Below, piece by piece: positions 26,041 to 35,767 of a stretch of 64,000 nt of DNA; the first letter of the stretch is position 1; each line of letters starts with the position of its first letter. Both the position numbers and the translations under genes were made by a program. The stretch comes from Clostridiales bacterium Firm_16 (lineage in GTDB: Bacteria; Bacillota; Clostridia; Saccharofermentanales; Saccharofermentanaceae), in NCBI GenBank assembly GCA_001604185.1, contig LVAV01000032.1, positions 62,001-126,000 of the forward strand, in the 5' to 3' direction. The notes beneath the pieces were generated by a model that saw only the letters and a list, made by a program, of their open reading frames with translations, made no database searches and was not told the DNA's origin.

Positions 26041-28647
26041 TTAAATGACCACAAGCGTTGAACCATTGCTGTGCTTGGTGATCTCGATCTTGTGATCGAT
26101 CCAGTTTTTCAGGCCGTCCACGTGAGAGATCACGCCGATAGACCGGTTACCGTCAGCCAGCTGCGCCAGCATGTTCTTTGCCTGATTGAGCGATTCTTCA
26201 TCCAAAGATCCGAAACCTTCATCAATAAACATAGATTCCAGCCGTACCGTACCGCTGCCTTCCGAGACCACATCCGAAAGTCCCAGGGCCAGCGCCAGTG
26301 TCGCCTTAAAAGATTCACCGGTAGAGAGCGTTGACACATCTCTCCACTTTCCGGTCATTCTGTCCAGGACATCCATATCCAGTCCCGCCGGAGTACGGCC
26401 GTCTTTGGCATCCGGCTTACAGCGAAGATAGTACATACCGTCTGTAAGCTTGTTCAGACGGATATTTGCCGCTGCAACGACCTTTTGGAAATAATACTTC
26501 TGTACGTATGTCTCCAGAGAAAGCTTCATCTTCTGGGGCAGATTTCCGGATGCCGTTTTGTAAAGTTCATCCGTGATCTTCCACTCGGCTTCGATCTTTC
26601 CGATCTTTTCTCCGCAGGAAGCCAGGGTCTTCTCCACATCCTGATTACGACGCTGACGGTCTTCCAGTGTAGAAAGTTCCGCCTCGGCCTTGCTCTTCTC
26701 CGCGTCTGCCACATCGATCGTTTCCTGCAGTTTCGCAAGATCCACGACGGATTTCCCTTTCAATTGTTCCGTCATCGTCTGGATACTGCCCTTCAACGTC
26801 TTTTCCCGATCGTTGAAATCATCCAGTTTCTCCTTGAGAGATTGGCGCTCCTGTTCAGACAGGATACTTGCCAGATAGGCTTCTTTCGAAGCAAAATCAC
26901 TATTCTTCAGTGCTGTTTCGAAGTCATCAAGGGCTTCCTTCTCGTCCTTCGTACTCTTCTCCAGGTTCTGCCTGGCATTCTCCATTGCTGTCTGGACTTC
27001 GATTCGTTTCTTGTCTGCCTTCACTTTCTCATCCTGGGCCGTTTTCCATTTCTTCTGAAGGGCATTTTTATTCTCCTCCAGTGCCGAAATCTGGGCTACC
27101 AGATCGCTCAGCTTGATGTCCATAGGCATTTTCGCCTCTTTTAAGGATTGTTCCGTGCGGCTTACGGCTTCCTTCAGTCGTTGTGAATCCTGATGTAATC
27201 TGTTCAGTTTTGCTGCCGCCTCGTTCTTCTTTTCCTCTGCCGCCAACATTTCGTCTTTTGTACAGGTTTCTCCCTCGTATTGTGCCGGCTGAGGATGCGA
27301 CTTGGAACCGCATACCGGGCAGGCTTCATTTTCTTTCAGATCTTTTGCGATCGTTGCATACTGAGAAGCAAAATACGCCTTCTTACAGGCATCGTACTTT
27401 TTATCTGCTTCTTCACTTGCCACGAAAGCGGCATTTATCTCTTTTTCCAGTCCACTCACGGCTTTGCGGTCTTTTTCCAGATCACCCACAGGCTTTATCA
27501 GCGCCTCCAGACGTGCGATATCTTTTTGGATCGCTTCTGCTTTGGCCGGATTATCTTTAACCTTTTCACAAAGCTCCTCCTGTACAACACAAGCTTTCTT
27601 GCATTGCTCGAGGGTCTCCTGACTCTTTTTCAGCTTTTCATCTGCACTAATACGTTCTTTCGCTGTCTTTTCCGCAATGTTCTGTTTGGGTTCGAGCAAT
27701 GCCGCCTTCTGTGCCAGGTCGTATTTTACCTGCTCGGCGTCGATCTCCGCTTTACCGGCAAGTAAAGCATCCATTTCTTTTTTGTTCTTCTCCAGAAGAT
27801 CGAAGGAATCGTTGATCCCCTGGGCCTTTCCCTGTTCTGTCTGGAGTTTCTTCAGATGTTCACCCTTCTCCTCTTTGACTTTCTTGAGAACTGCGATCTG
27901 CTCACTGTCCTCTTTCCGAAGTTCTTCGAGAACTTCCAGCCAATGTGTCCGGTTCTGGGCTACAGGCTCTCCCGCCCGCTCCTTAAGCTCTTCCGGGATC
28001 ACCGCCTTAATCATAGCGCGGTTAATATCCATTTCCTCAGATTCCTTCTTTTTTGAAAGGTCATCGTTTCTTTTCTTGAGCATATCCGTAATATCTGCAT
28101 ATTTCTTCGTATGGAAGATTTCCTGGAAAAGCTTGGTCCTATCTGCACTTGTGGCATTGAGGATCTTCACGAATGCTCCCTGGGCAATCATGGCCGTCTG
28201 GGCAAACTGTTGCTGTGTCAATCCAAGTATTTCTTCCACTTTCTCTGTGACACTCTTCTGTTTCGTCACGATCTGCGCTGTTTCCAGACAGGTAAGTGTG
28301 GCATCCGCCGCTGTTCTGGTCGTACCTGTACCTCTCTTGGCCGCTCTTACATATTCCGGATTACGTTTCACCTCATATGTTTTCTCCTGATGAGAGAACA
28401 CAAACTTCACATATGTATCCATATCCATCGTTGCAAAATCTGACCGATAGGACTTCATTTCCCTCTTCTTCGCATCGGAAGGCTCGCCATAAAGGGCATA
28501 TGTGATGGCATCGAAGATCGTCGTTTTACCGGCACCGTTGACACCGGTAATGATAAACAGACCCGCTTCTCCCAGTTTTCGGAAATCAATACAGGTCTTC
28601 TGGCAGAAGGGACCGAATGCGGACATTTCCAGACTTATAGCTCTCAT
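26041..28647 (-). CDS. sbcC: Exonuclease subunit SbcC (Rad50-like ATPase)
   Basis: SbcC is the ATPase and coiled-coil subunit of the SbcCD nuclease that opens hairpins and processes double-strand ends. The 868-residue protein has Walker A GVNGAGKTT near residues 35-43, a long coiled coil on both sides of the zinc hook CPVCGS near residue 445, the ABC signature LSTGESF near 770 and Walker B FIDEGFG near 810. The start overlaps the sbcD stop in ATGA. Confidence 0.96.
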   Translation of the reverse strand: MRAISLEMSAFGPFCQKTCIDFRKLGEAGLFIITGVNGAGKTTIFDAITYALYGEPSDAKKREMKSYRSDFATMDMDTYVKFVFSHQEKTYEVKRNPEYVRAAKRGTGTTRTAADATLTCLETAQIVTKQKSVTEKVEEILGLTQQQFAQTAMIAQGAFVKILNATSADRTKLFQEIFHTKKYADITDMLKKRNDDLSKKKESEEMDINRAMIKAVIPEELKERAGEPVAQNRTHWLEVLEELRKEDSEQIAVLKKVKEEKGEHLKKLQTEQGKAQGINDSFDLLEKNKKEMDALLAGKAEIDAEQVKYDLAQKAALLEPKQNIAEKTAKERISADEKLKKSQETLEQCKKACVVQEELCEKVKDNPAKAEAIQKDIARLEALIKPVGDLEKDRKAVSGLEKEINAAFVASEEADKKYDACKKAYFASQYATIAKDLKENEACPVCGSKSHPQPAQYEGETCTKDEMLAAEEKKNEAAAKLNRLHQDSQRLKEAVSRTEQSLKEAKMPMDIKLSDLVAQISALEENKNALQKKWKTAQDEKVKADKKRIEVQTAMENARQNLEKSTKDEKEALDDFETALKNSDFASKEAYLASILSEQERQSLKEKLDDFNDREKTLKGSIQTMTEQLKGKSVVDLAKLQETIDVADAEKSKAEAELSTLEDRQRRNQDVEKTLASCGEKIGKIEAEWKITDELYKTASGNLPQKMKLSLETYVQKYYFQKVVAAANIRLNKLTDGMYYLRCKPDAKDGRTPAGLDMDVLDRMTGKWRDVSTLSTGESFKATLALALGLSDVVSEGSGTVRLESMFIDEGFGSLDEESLNQAKNMLAQLADGNRSIGVISHVDGLKNWIDHKIEITKHSNGSTLVVI

Positions 28648-29768
28648 AACGATTCCTCCGTCTTCAACTCTTCCATAATCTCTCTAAGTACCCGGACATG
28701 TTCCTCGCTGAGGGGAACATCATTATTCTGGAAACGATAAAGCTCATCGAAAAGATCCTCAGGCTTTTTCTGCTCCACATCCACGACATCCATCTGTGTT
28801 TCTGTTTCTTTGCTTTTGGAATTCTCGATCCGAAAATCCAGTCTGTTGGGAAAGATCTGTGTAACCTGGTTTGCAGCATCCGGGACGACCAGTTCGTCAG
28901 TCAGGATGATCCGGACATAATCCAGAGAGAACGGCATGTCCATGATCTCCGAAAGCGTACCACGCACTTCTCTCATCGGATGCGGTTCCAGATAGGGGAT
29001 CTTCGAGATCTCGATCTCGCCTTTGCCCTTCACATCTAATATAATTGCACATTTCTTATGGTTCATCTCCGAAAGAGAATACTTCATCAGTGATCCGCTA
29101 TAACGAACCTCGTCTCTGCCGACAGATTGCTCTCCGTGCAGGTGACCCATCGCGACATAATCGAAAGCATCGAACACCTGCGGATCGATGTTCTCCACAC
29201 CGCCGATGACCTGTTCCTCCGAATCACATCTGGATGCTCCCAGAACCGTCTGGTGGCACACAAGGATATTGATGGCATCTGCTTCCAGCGGAGAATTCTC
29301 CAGGACTGTCCGCACAGCATCTTCATAACTTTCGATCTTCAGGTCCGGATAAAACTTCCGTACATGTATCGGCTTGATAAAAGGAAGCATATGGATCACG
29401 ATTTGGGGTTCGTCACTTACACGGACACTCTGAAGGACACCTTTGAAAGTCTCACTGGTATAGATCCCCGCAGAACGGATCAGGGATGCGAAATATGAGA
29501 TACGCACGTCGGAATCATGGTTTCCCGAGATCATGTAGACCCGGATATGCTGATCGACCAGTCTGGTAAGAAATCGATCGAAAAGTTCCATGGCTTCTTC
29601 CGAAGGCGTAGAAGTCTGATAAATATCCCCGGCGATCAGGACCGCATCGACATTCTCTGTAACACAATCTTGGGAGAGTCTATCCAATACCAGCTTCTGG
29701 TCCTCAAGAAGCGAACGGTCATGTAGTTTTTTTCCCAAATGAAGATCGGAAATATGCAGAAATCGCAT
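28644..29768 (-). CDS. sbcD: Exonuclease subunit SbcD (Mre11-like nuclease)
   Basis: SbcD is the Mn2+-dependent phosphoesterase of SbcCD. All five family motifs are seen in the 374 residues: SDLHLGK (7-13), AGDIYQT (46-52), SGNHD (80-84), VCHQTV near 168 and MGHLHGEQ near 208-215. A C-terminal capping domain follows. AGGAGG precedes the ATG by 6 nt. It overlaps sbcC by 4 nt and follows the amidase-like gene by 11 nt. Confidence 0.96.
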   Translation of the reverse strand: MRFLHISDLHLGKKLHDRSLLEDQKLVLDRLSQDCVTENVDAVLIAGDIYQTSTPSEEAMELFDRFLTRLVDQHIRVYMISGNHDSDVRISYFASLIRSAGIYTSETFKGVLQSVRVSDEPQIVIHMLPFIKPIHVRKFYPDLKIESYEDAVRTVLENSPLEADAINILVCHQTVLGASRCDSEEQVIGGVENIDPQVFDAFDYVAMGHLHGEQSVGRDEVRYSGSLMKYSLSEMNHKKCAIILDVKGKGEIEISKIPYLEPHPMREVRGTLSEIMDMPFSLDYVRIILTDELVVPDAANQVTQIFPNRLDFRIENSKSKETETQMDVVDVEQKKPEDLFDELYRFQNNDVPLSEEHVRVLREIMEELKTEESL

Positions 29769-29779
29769 AAGAAGCCTCC

Positions 29780-30952
29780 TTATTTCTTCGGCATCGTTGC
29801 GATAAACTCCGCTACCCCCTTACAAATCATGAACTGGTAATCCTCCGCAAGGAGAAGCGCTTCGTCATCGCTGTTGGAAAGATATCCCATGCGGATCATA
29901 AAAGACGGGATCGAATCCGCCCAGTTCAATCCGGTGTAGTTTCCACTTGCTTTGCATCCGTTAAAAGTACTCTGCGTCATTTCTTCCAGCTTCTTACCCA
30001 GTTCTTCGCCCCAGGTCTTCACTTCAGAGGTGTACTTGCCACTTGAAGGAACGATCACTTCACAGCCTCGGGAAGCGGAATCATTGGCTGCATTACAGAA
30101 CAGACGGATATACAGATCCGGCTCTTTCGATACAGCCAGTTCAGCACGTTCTTTATTAGATATATTAACATCATTTTCTTCACGAGTCACGGTGACATCC
30201 GCACCGAGAGATTTAAGATAAGAAGCAAGAAGCAGTTCTACAGAAAGATTGATTTCAGACTCGTCTGTCCCGCTGACAGTACCGATGAAACCCTGAGCAG
30301 ATTTATCTTTGGAACCGCCCATAGAGCGAGACATCGCCTCCTGTTCCTTGTTCGGTGTCATCTGGTGACCCGCATCAAGAACGACACGATAACCCGTAAG
30401 ATCCGGTCCCCCTGCCGGGAAGGGTGTAACTGCCGGAGTCGGCGTCGGGGTCGGCTCGGCGGAGGTAGTCGTTGTTGCTATAGTCGTGGTCTCTGTCTGA
30501 GACTCGGTAGTAGTGATCGAAGTCGTGGAAGATGCAACCGTTGTAGTCGTTGTGGTGACTGCGTCCGTCTGACGTGAAGATCGTCCTGCCAGGAAACGGA
30601 TAAGATGATAAATGCCAAAACCCAGCAGCACGGAGATCAGAAGCACGGTAGTGATCAGAACTGCAGCTGCCATTCTCTTTTTCTTCTGGATTTCTGCCTG
30701 GCGCTTTCCGGCCGGCACTCGCTTAGGTGTCGGAGTTTGCTGACGAGCATTCGCCTGCGTCTTATTCTGGCTCTGCGTCTGGGCCGTCTTCGCCTTCGCT
30801 GCCCGGACAGCCGGACTCGGCTGAGGTTTTCTGACACCGGACATCTTCGAATCAGCAGATACCCGACGGATACCGGGGATATCCGATCTGCTTCTGTTAT
30901 TCTTCTCTGGGTTTCCTGAACCGTTTTGGTTTCCGGAATGCTTGTCCGCCAT
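29780..30952 (-). CDS. Amidase_3-like membrane protein lacking expected active-site residues
   Basis: A 390-residue membrane protein: a basic Gln/Lys-rich cytoplasmic region (1-92), one transmembrane helix (about 93-115), a Thr/Ser/Pro linker (about 127-180) and an external N-acetylmuramoyl-L-alanine amidase_3 domain (183-390). The domain keeps the first zinc histidine (LDAGHQ) and the glutamate in DESEINLS. The third zinc ligand, expected as His in an S-I-H-A-N type motif, is Phe in IRLFCNA (near 285), and the catalytic Glu expected before the G-F/Y-L-S-N motif is Arg in MIRMGYLSN (near 350). Both codons were checked in the DNA. It may bind peptidoglycan without cutting it. It is first in the sbcDC operon. 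Confidence 0.8.
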   Translation of the reverse strand: MADKHSGNQNGSGNPEKNNRSRSDIPGIRRVSADSKMSGVRKPQPSPAVRAAKAKTAQTQSQNKTQANARQQTPTPKRVPAGKRQAEIQKKKRMAAAVLITTVLLISVLLGFGIYHLIRFLAGRSSRQTDAVTTTTTTVASSTTSITTTESQTETTTIATTTTSAEPTPTPTPAVTPFPAGGPDLTGYRVVLDAGHQMTPNKEQEAMSRSMGGSKDKSAQGFIGTVSGTDESEINLSVELLLASYLKSLGADVTVTREENDVNISNKERAELAVSKEPDLYIRLFCNAANDSASRGCEVIVPSSGKYTSEVKTWGEELGKKLEEMTQSTFNGCKASGNYTGLNWADSIPSFMIRMGYLSNSDDEALLLAEDYQFMICKGVAEFIATMPKK

Positions 30953-31140
30953 ATTCTCAACCTCAGTGCATAATAAGTCGATTAGATTTTAACATACCCA
31001 AAGACACAGAAATCTTACAAAAGCGCCTGAATTATTACAATTAGAACATAATAATCCACATTTTCTTTTCATAAATTGCTTTGATTTCTTTCGATTTTCA
31101 TATAAAATAGGAATATGTTTTTTAGAGAGGATCGTATTGC

Positions 31141-32292
31141 ATGGGGAGAGAAGCCTTAGTTATCGGCTTAGGTATTTCCGGCTGCGTGGCAGCCAGAGTA
31201 CTGGCAGAGTCGGGATATTCGGTTACGTGCTTCGAGAAGGAAAGCCATATTGGTGGCTATCTTTTCGAGGATGTACTTCCCAGCGGCTTAAGAAGGCAAC
31301 TCTATGGTCCGCATATCTTCCATACAGACAACGAGAAAGTCTATACTTTTCTGAAGCGTTTCGGAGCTTTCTATCCTTATGTACATCGTGTTCTTGCAAG
31401 GATCAACGATACACCCGTCCCGCTTCCGCTTAATGCCTCTTCTCTGAACACCCTTTTCGGCGAAGCCCGGTCGGCTACACTGATTCATAAGTTAAACACG
31501 CACTTCGGCCCGGATAAGCGAATCAGCGTGACCAATCTTCTCCGGAGCGGAGATTCCTCGCTGATCGAGCTCGGCAAGTTCATAATCAACCACATTCTGG
31601 TACCGGAGATCAATCACCTGCCTGATGACGAATTCACCGCGGCAGACGATTCATACATGAACGATGGTTATGTCCATACCGGCTATAGCGACAACTATTA
31701 CGAGGACCGGTATCAGGCCATGCCTATGGACGGGTTCTGTTCTCTTCTGGACAATATGCTCGACCATAAGAATATTACTTATTTCCTGAACATGGATGCG
31801 TTCTCACGGATCTCTCTTCACGAAGAATCAGATTCTATCCTTTTGGATGGTGCGCCCTTCAAGGGGATCGTTGTCTGCACGCCGTCTTTGGACACACTCT
31901 TCGGGTTCCGGTACGGTGCATTGCGTTTCCGCACTTCTACCATCACTAACGTCACTCTTTCCCAGGACTTCTATCTGCAAAGTGCGGTTCAGACCTGTGT
32001 TTCCGACTCAGAGGTCGTTCGTATCACCGAGGACAAGCAGATCACGCTCCAGGACATCCCGAATGAAACAACGATTTGTAAAGAAAGCCACTATTTCTCT
32101 ACGACCAATAGTCTTCTGGAGCCTTTCGAACCGGAATGCACAGAAGAAAACCTGGAACTTTACGAAAAGTACCAGGCTTTAGCTTCGAAGTATTCTTCTC
32201 TTATTCCTCTGGGACGCAACGCATGCATGCGCAATTTGTCTATCGCTCAGTGCGTCGACCAGGCTATGAATCTTCTCTCTTACAGAAAGTGA
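31141..32292 (+). CDS. glf: UDP-galactopyranose mutase, divergent C-terminus
   Basis: Glf interconverts UDP-galactopyranose and UDP-galactofuranose for surface glycans, using reduced FAD. The 383 residues begin with the FAD-binding GLGISGCVAARVL (9-21) and FEKESHIGG, followed by the family blocks YGPHIFHTDN near 60, DNYYEDRYQAMPMDGF near 190-205 and a TPSLDTLFGFRYG segment in place of the usual T-G-P-I-D. The C-terminal block usually read as GRLAxYxYxxMD is changed to GRNACMRNLS. It is a lone plus-strand gene that stops 6 nt from the convergent CdaA gene, with no terminator between. GAGG is 10 nt before the ATG. Confidence 0.82.
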   Translation: MGREALVIGLGISGCVAARVLAESGYSVTCFEKESHIGGYLFEDVLPSGLRRQLYGPHIFHTDNEKVYTFLKRFGAFYPYVHRVLARINDTPVPLPLNASSLNTLFGEARSATLIHKLNTHFGPDKRISVTNLLRSGDSSLIELGKFIINHILVPEINHLPDDEFTAADDSYMNDGYVHTGYSDNYYEDRYQAMPMDGFCSLLDNMLDHKNITYFLNMDAFSRISLHEESDSILLDGAPFKGIVVCTPSLDTLFGFRYGALRFRTSTITNVTLSQDFYLQSAVQTCVSDSEVVRITEDKQITLQDIPNETTICKESHYFSTTNSLLEPFEPECTEENLELYEKYQALASKYSSLIPLGRNACMRNLSIAQCVDQAMNLLSYRK

Positions 32293-32298
32293 TCCGCT

Positions 32299-33771
32299 TT
32301 ACTGTGGGTCTGTCTCACCGGATGAGGCATCGCTCCTGCTGTGTAATGACAGTGCCAGGGATTCAGGTCTCTGCATGTCTACACGGAAGTAGACATTATT
32401 GTTACTCTTGACCTTGACATTCATCTTGACCGGCGGACCGGCTTTCAGTTCATCCGCCTGAATATCGGCATAATCGATATAGGCTTCCATATCGGCTGAG
32501 CTAAGAGTATCTATGACATTCTTTCGTCCGACGACACGCACCGTTATGGTCTGGATCGGGAACGCGTTATATAGTTTCTTCTCCTCCAGCAACTGTTCAT
32601 TCTCGAACTTCAGATCCAAAGTAAATGTCTTCTCTGTGACCGGATTCGTGGTTACCTGAATATATGTCCACAGAACGATCGAGAAAAGCAACGACACCAG
32701 GATCAGAAGGGCACGTGTAGCAGGGCTGGACTTCTTTCTGATCTTCTTTCTGGCGACCACCGGAAGCGATTCCTTTCCCTTCGGTGTCTCCTCGGATTCC
32801 TTCTTCTCTACGACAGCAACATTTTCTGTCGCTTTCTCCGTAGCGACGACCAGTTTCTCCTCTGCCGGAGTCTTCTTGGACTTCTTGGAATTACGCTTAT
32901 TCTTGCCGGTCAACCGGTTCGGTGCGGAAGAAAGGCCCATAAGATAAGACAGATTATTACGAAGTTCTCTTCCGTCCTTCATCTCATAAAGCACGCCATC
33001 TACAGCAACAGACATCGTACCACGCTCTTCTGAGACAACTACAACTACGGTATCACCGATCTCACTGGCACCGACCGCCGCGCGATGACGCGTACCGTAT
33101 TTCTCGATCATGTGGAAGGTCTCTGCCAACGGTACATGGCAGCGGGCGGCAATGATCCTGCCATCCCGGATCAACAGTCCACCATCGTGCATAGGGGATC
33201 CCTTATAGAAGATCGACTGGAGCATGGAGTTTGTCACGGAAGAATCCAGTGTAACCACATTCTCCTGCTTCAGAAGCTCACCCAGTTTGGTAGAACGCTC
33301 CAGGAGAATGAGGGCGCCGGTCCTGGTCTTTCCCATCTCTGTGCAGGCCTTCACGATCTCATCGACCATGGTTGCCGTACGCAGCTGGTCCTCCGAATCA
33401 TCGTTGACGATCACATTGGAGAAAGAGAAGGATTTCAGACCCACCGTCTCCAGAGCATGACGAAGTTCCGGCTGGAAAATGACCACGAACAGGATCGCTA
33501 CGATATATAACAACTTGTTGAAGATGAAACCCACCATTTCCAGTCCCAGGAAACTGCACACCAGAATGAATGCCAAGATCAGAAGCACGCCCTTGAGCAG
33601 CTGCCATGCACGAGTCTCACGGATAATACGAAGGATGTTATAAAGGATGAACGTAACCATGGCAATGTCCAGGATATACCGGACAATATCCAGCGGTCCG
33701 CCGAAAAACAGATAGCCACTATCTAAGCTGGAAAATATCTCACGAATAAAATCGGCGATCTTTTCAAACAC
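32299..33771 (-). CDS. cdaA: Diadenylate cyclase CdaA fused to a YbbR (CdaR-like) domain
   Basis: A 490-residue membrane protein. Residues 1-105 hold three transmembrane helices as in CdaA. Residues about 120-285 are the DAC (DisA_N) catalytic domain that makes c-di-AMP from ATP, with PMHDGG near 193-196 and GTRHRAAVG near 225-233. The family's DGA motif is thus DGG here. A charged Lys/Glu linker (about 290-350) leads to a fourth hydrophobic helix (about 352-372) and one YbbR domain (about 378-475). In most Firmicutes CdaA and the YbbR protein CdaR are separate genes in a cdaA-cdaR-glmM operon. The start is GTG; GGAGG lies 12 nt upstream. It follows the Crp-type gene by 69 nt. Confidence 0.9.
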   Translation of the reverse strand: MFEKIADFIREIFSSLDSGYLFFGGPLDIVRYILDIAMVTFILYNILRIIRETRAWQLLKGVLLILAFILVCSFLGLEMVGFIFNKLLYIVAILFVVIFQPELRHALETVGLKSFSFSNVIVNDDSEDQLRTATMVDEIVKACTEMGKTRTGALILLERSTKLGELLKQENVVTLDSSVTNSMLQSIFYKGSPMHDGGLLIRDGRIIAARCHVPLAETFHMIEKYGTRHRAAVGASEIGDTVVVVVSEERGTMSVAVDGVLYEMKDGRELRNNLSYLMGLSSAPNRLTGKNKRNSKKSKKTPAEEKLVVATEKATENVAVVEKKESEETPKGKESLPVVARKKIRKKSSPATRALLILVSLLFSIVLWTYIQVTTNPVTEKTFTLDLKFENEQLLEEKKLYNAFPIQTITVRVVGRKNVIDTLSSADMEAYIDYADIQADELKAGPPVKMNVKVKSNNNVYFRVDMQRPESLALSLHSRSDASSGETDPQ

Positions 33772-33840
33772 GGTCTACGCTTCTCCTCCCATTAAAATCC
33801 ATTTTCATTATAACATAGTTCGTAGCAAGGACACGAAAAA

Positions 33841-34548
33841 TCAAAGTTCTTCTTCCTGGGATATCTCATATCCTTCCACGATATCTTTCTCCATTCTTTC
33901 CAGATCCAGTATCTCGATCTCTCTACCCTCCACAAGGATCAATCCATCCTTCACCATCTGGGACAGTTCTCTCGAGAAACTAGGTCTCGGCATCGCAAGA
34001 AGCTTGGCGATCACTTCCTTCGATCCCGGCAGGCGGAACCTGGTCGCCCCGTCTCTGTCCGAACGCAGTTCCAGCAGATAGAAAGCGATCTTCTGCCGGA
34101 TACTCTTCTGAGAAAGAAGCGCGATCCGGCGATTCTGGATACGAACCCGCTCCGAAAGAATCCGCAGATAGTTATTCTTCACCTGCGGACATCTGTCCAT
34201 AAGCGCGTTTACCGTCTCCTTCGACAGGAAAAGAACTCGAACTGCGGAGACCGCCTCCAGTGTGCAGGGATACTTCTGGTCTTCGGCGAAAAGCAGGTCC
34301 TCTCCGAAATAATCCATCGGTTCCAGAAGTCCGATCGTGGTATATTCGCCGGAAGAAGTGTACTTCTGCATCGCCACCTCTCCGGTCTCGATAATACCGA
34401 TACTGCTGCACACATCCCCTTCTGCCGCGATGACATCCCCTTTCTGGAAATCGCGCGCACGTGTCATAGAGCAGAATTCATAGAATTCTTCCCTCTCCAG
34501 TCCTGCGAACAATTCTGTATTGGCAACTACTTCACAGGCTCGGATCAT
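33841..34548 (-). CDS. Crp/Fnr family transcriptional regulator
   Basis: A 235-residue regulator with an N-terminal cyclic-nucleotide-binding beta-barrel (about 10-125, with GDVIAAEGDVCSSIGIIETG) and a C-terminal Crp-type helix-turn-helix (about 150-220). The helix-turn-helix carries GSKEVIAKLLAMPRPSFSRE, close to the family's recognition pattern. There is no cysteine cluster like that of Fnr. The ligand is unknown. The start overlaps the nagA stop in ATGA, so expression is tied to nagA. Confidence 0.88.
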   Translation of the reverse strand: MIRACEVVANTELFAGLEREEFYEFCSMTRARDFQKGDVIAAEGDVCSSIGIIETGEVAMQKYTSSGEYTTIGLLEPMDYFGEDLLFAEDQKYPCTLEAVSAVRVLFLSKETVNALMDRCPQVKNNYLRILSERVRIQNRRIALLSQKSIRQKIAFYLLELRSDRDGATRFRLPGSKEVIAKLLAMPRPSFSRELSQMVKDGLILVEGREIEILDLERMEKDIVEGYEISQEEEL

Positions 34549-35732
34549 TGTGCTGGAACCTTCCCGACGTGAAGCGATTTCTCACTGTCATAGACAAGTA
34601 CACCGCGTACCCATACTTTACAGATACGGAAGCGGCTATCCATCGCAATAAGATCCGCATACTTATCGACTTCGATCGAACCTGTCAGGTGATCGATCTT
34701 TAATACCTTCGCCGGATTCAGCGAGCAGGCCTTGATCGCGAAAGGAAGCGGTACACCGATACGAAGCAGGTTCAGGAATTCAACATAGATATTGGTCGTT
34801 GATCCGGCCATTCTGCCATCACCCATATCCGTTGTACCGGAACGGACCTGGATCTTTCTGCCACCCAGATCATATTCGCCATCCGGCATACCTGCGGCAC
34901 GCATGGAATCGGAAACAACCACCGTACGGTCTTCACCAAGAAGTTTCAATGCAAGATTCAACACCACCGGGTGCACATGCTTTCCATCACAGATCAGCTC
35001 GCACGTCGTCTTCGGATCCGAAAGGAACGCACCAACCGCACCTGGTTCATGATGTCCCAGCGGATTCATCGCATTGAAAAGATGGGTCGCATTGCGCGCC
35101 CCGGCCTGGATGGCCCGACGTGTCTGGTCATAGGTCGCCGCAGTATGTGCCACGGAGAAAATATACTTATCTTTCAACGCTTCGATAAACTCAATCGCAC
35201 CGGGCAGTTCCGGTGAAATATCAATGATCCTGACCAGATTCTCCGGATAGTTCTTCAACAGTTCCTGAAGATAATCCTCGTTGGGCCACTCGGCATATTC
35301 CGTATTCTGGGCACCGCACTTCTCCTCAGAAAGGAACGGTCCTTCCAGACGCAGGCCTTCCATTCTCGCTCCACAGATCCCCTGCTCGGCGAAAACTTCT
35401 GCCGCCATGAATACATGTCCCATCGCCTCACGGGAAATCATCATGGTGGTAGGACAGAACGTCGTCACGCCCTTGGATGCAAGATATGCGGCGATAGTAC
35501 GAAGACCGCCCACATTGGCATCCGATGTATCCTCATTCATTGCTCCGTGAACATGAAGATCGATAAATCCAGGATACAAAGTCAAACCTTGTAGATCCAT
35601 GACCTCCGCGTCCGCGGGGACCAACGGAATATCTCTTCCGATGGCTGAGATCTTTTCCCCGTTCATTTCAAGTGTCATATCGCTTTGGATCTGAAAGTCT
35701 GAACCCATCAGATCTACATGTTCAAGACGCAT
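34545..35732 (-). CDS. nagA: N-acetylglucosamine-6-phosphate deacetylase
   Basis: NagA removes acetate from GlcNAc-6-phosphate, feeding amino sugars into glycolysis or wall synthesis. The 395-residue amidohydrolase shows the HVHG metal motif near residue 60, EGPFLSEEK near 130, VAHTAATYD near 195, ATHLFNAMNPLGHHEPG near 215 and the catalytic aspartate in VVSDSMRAAG near 275. AGGAG lies 7 nt before the ATG. It sits 35 nt after the PHP gene and overlaps the Crp-type gene by 4 nt. No nagB is in the window. Confidence 0.95.
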   Translation of the reverse strand: MRLEHVDLMGSDFQIQSDMTLEMNGEKISAIGRDIPLVPADAEVMDLQGLTLYPGFIDLHVHGAMNEDTSDANVGGLRTIAAYLASKGVTTFCPTTMMISREAMGHVFMAAEVFAEQGICGARMEGLRLEGPFLSEEKCGAQNTEYAEWPNEDYLQELLKNYPENLVRIIDISPELPGAIEFIEALKDKYIFSVAHTAATYDQTRRAIQAGARNATHLFNAMNPLGHHEPGAVGAFLSDPKTTCELICDGKHVHPVVLNLALKLLGEDRTVVVSDSMRAAGMPDGEYDLGGRKIQVRSGTTDMGDGRMAGSTTNIYVEFLNLLRIGVPLPFAIKACSLNPAKVLKIDHLTGSIEVDKYADLIAMDSRFRICKVWVRGVLVYDSEKSLHVGKVPAQ

Positions 35733-35767
35733 AACTTTTCTCCTTTAATATCTTTACTTTGCCCGGA

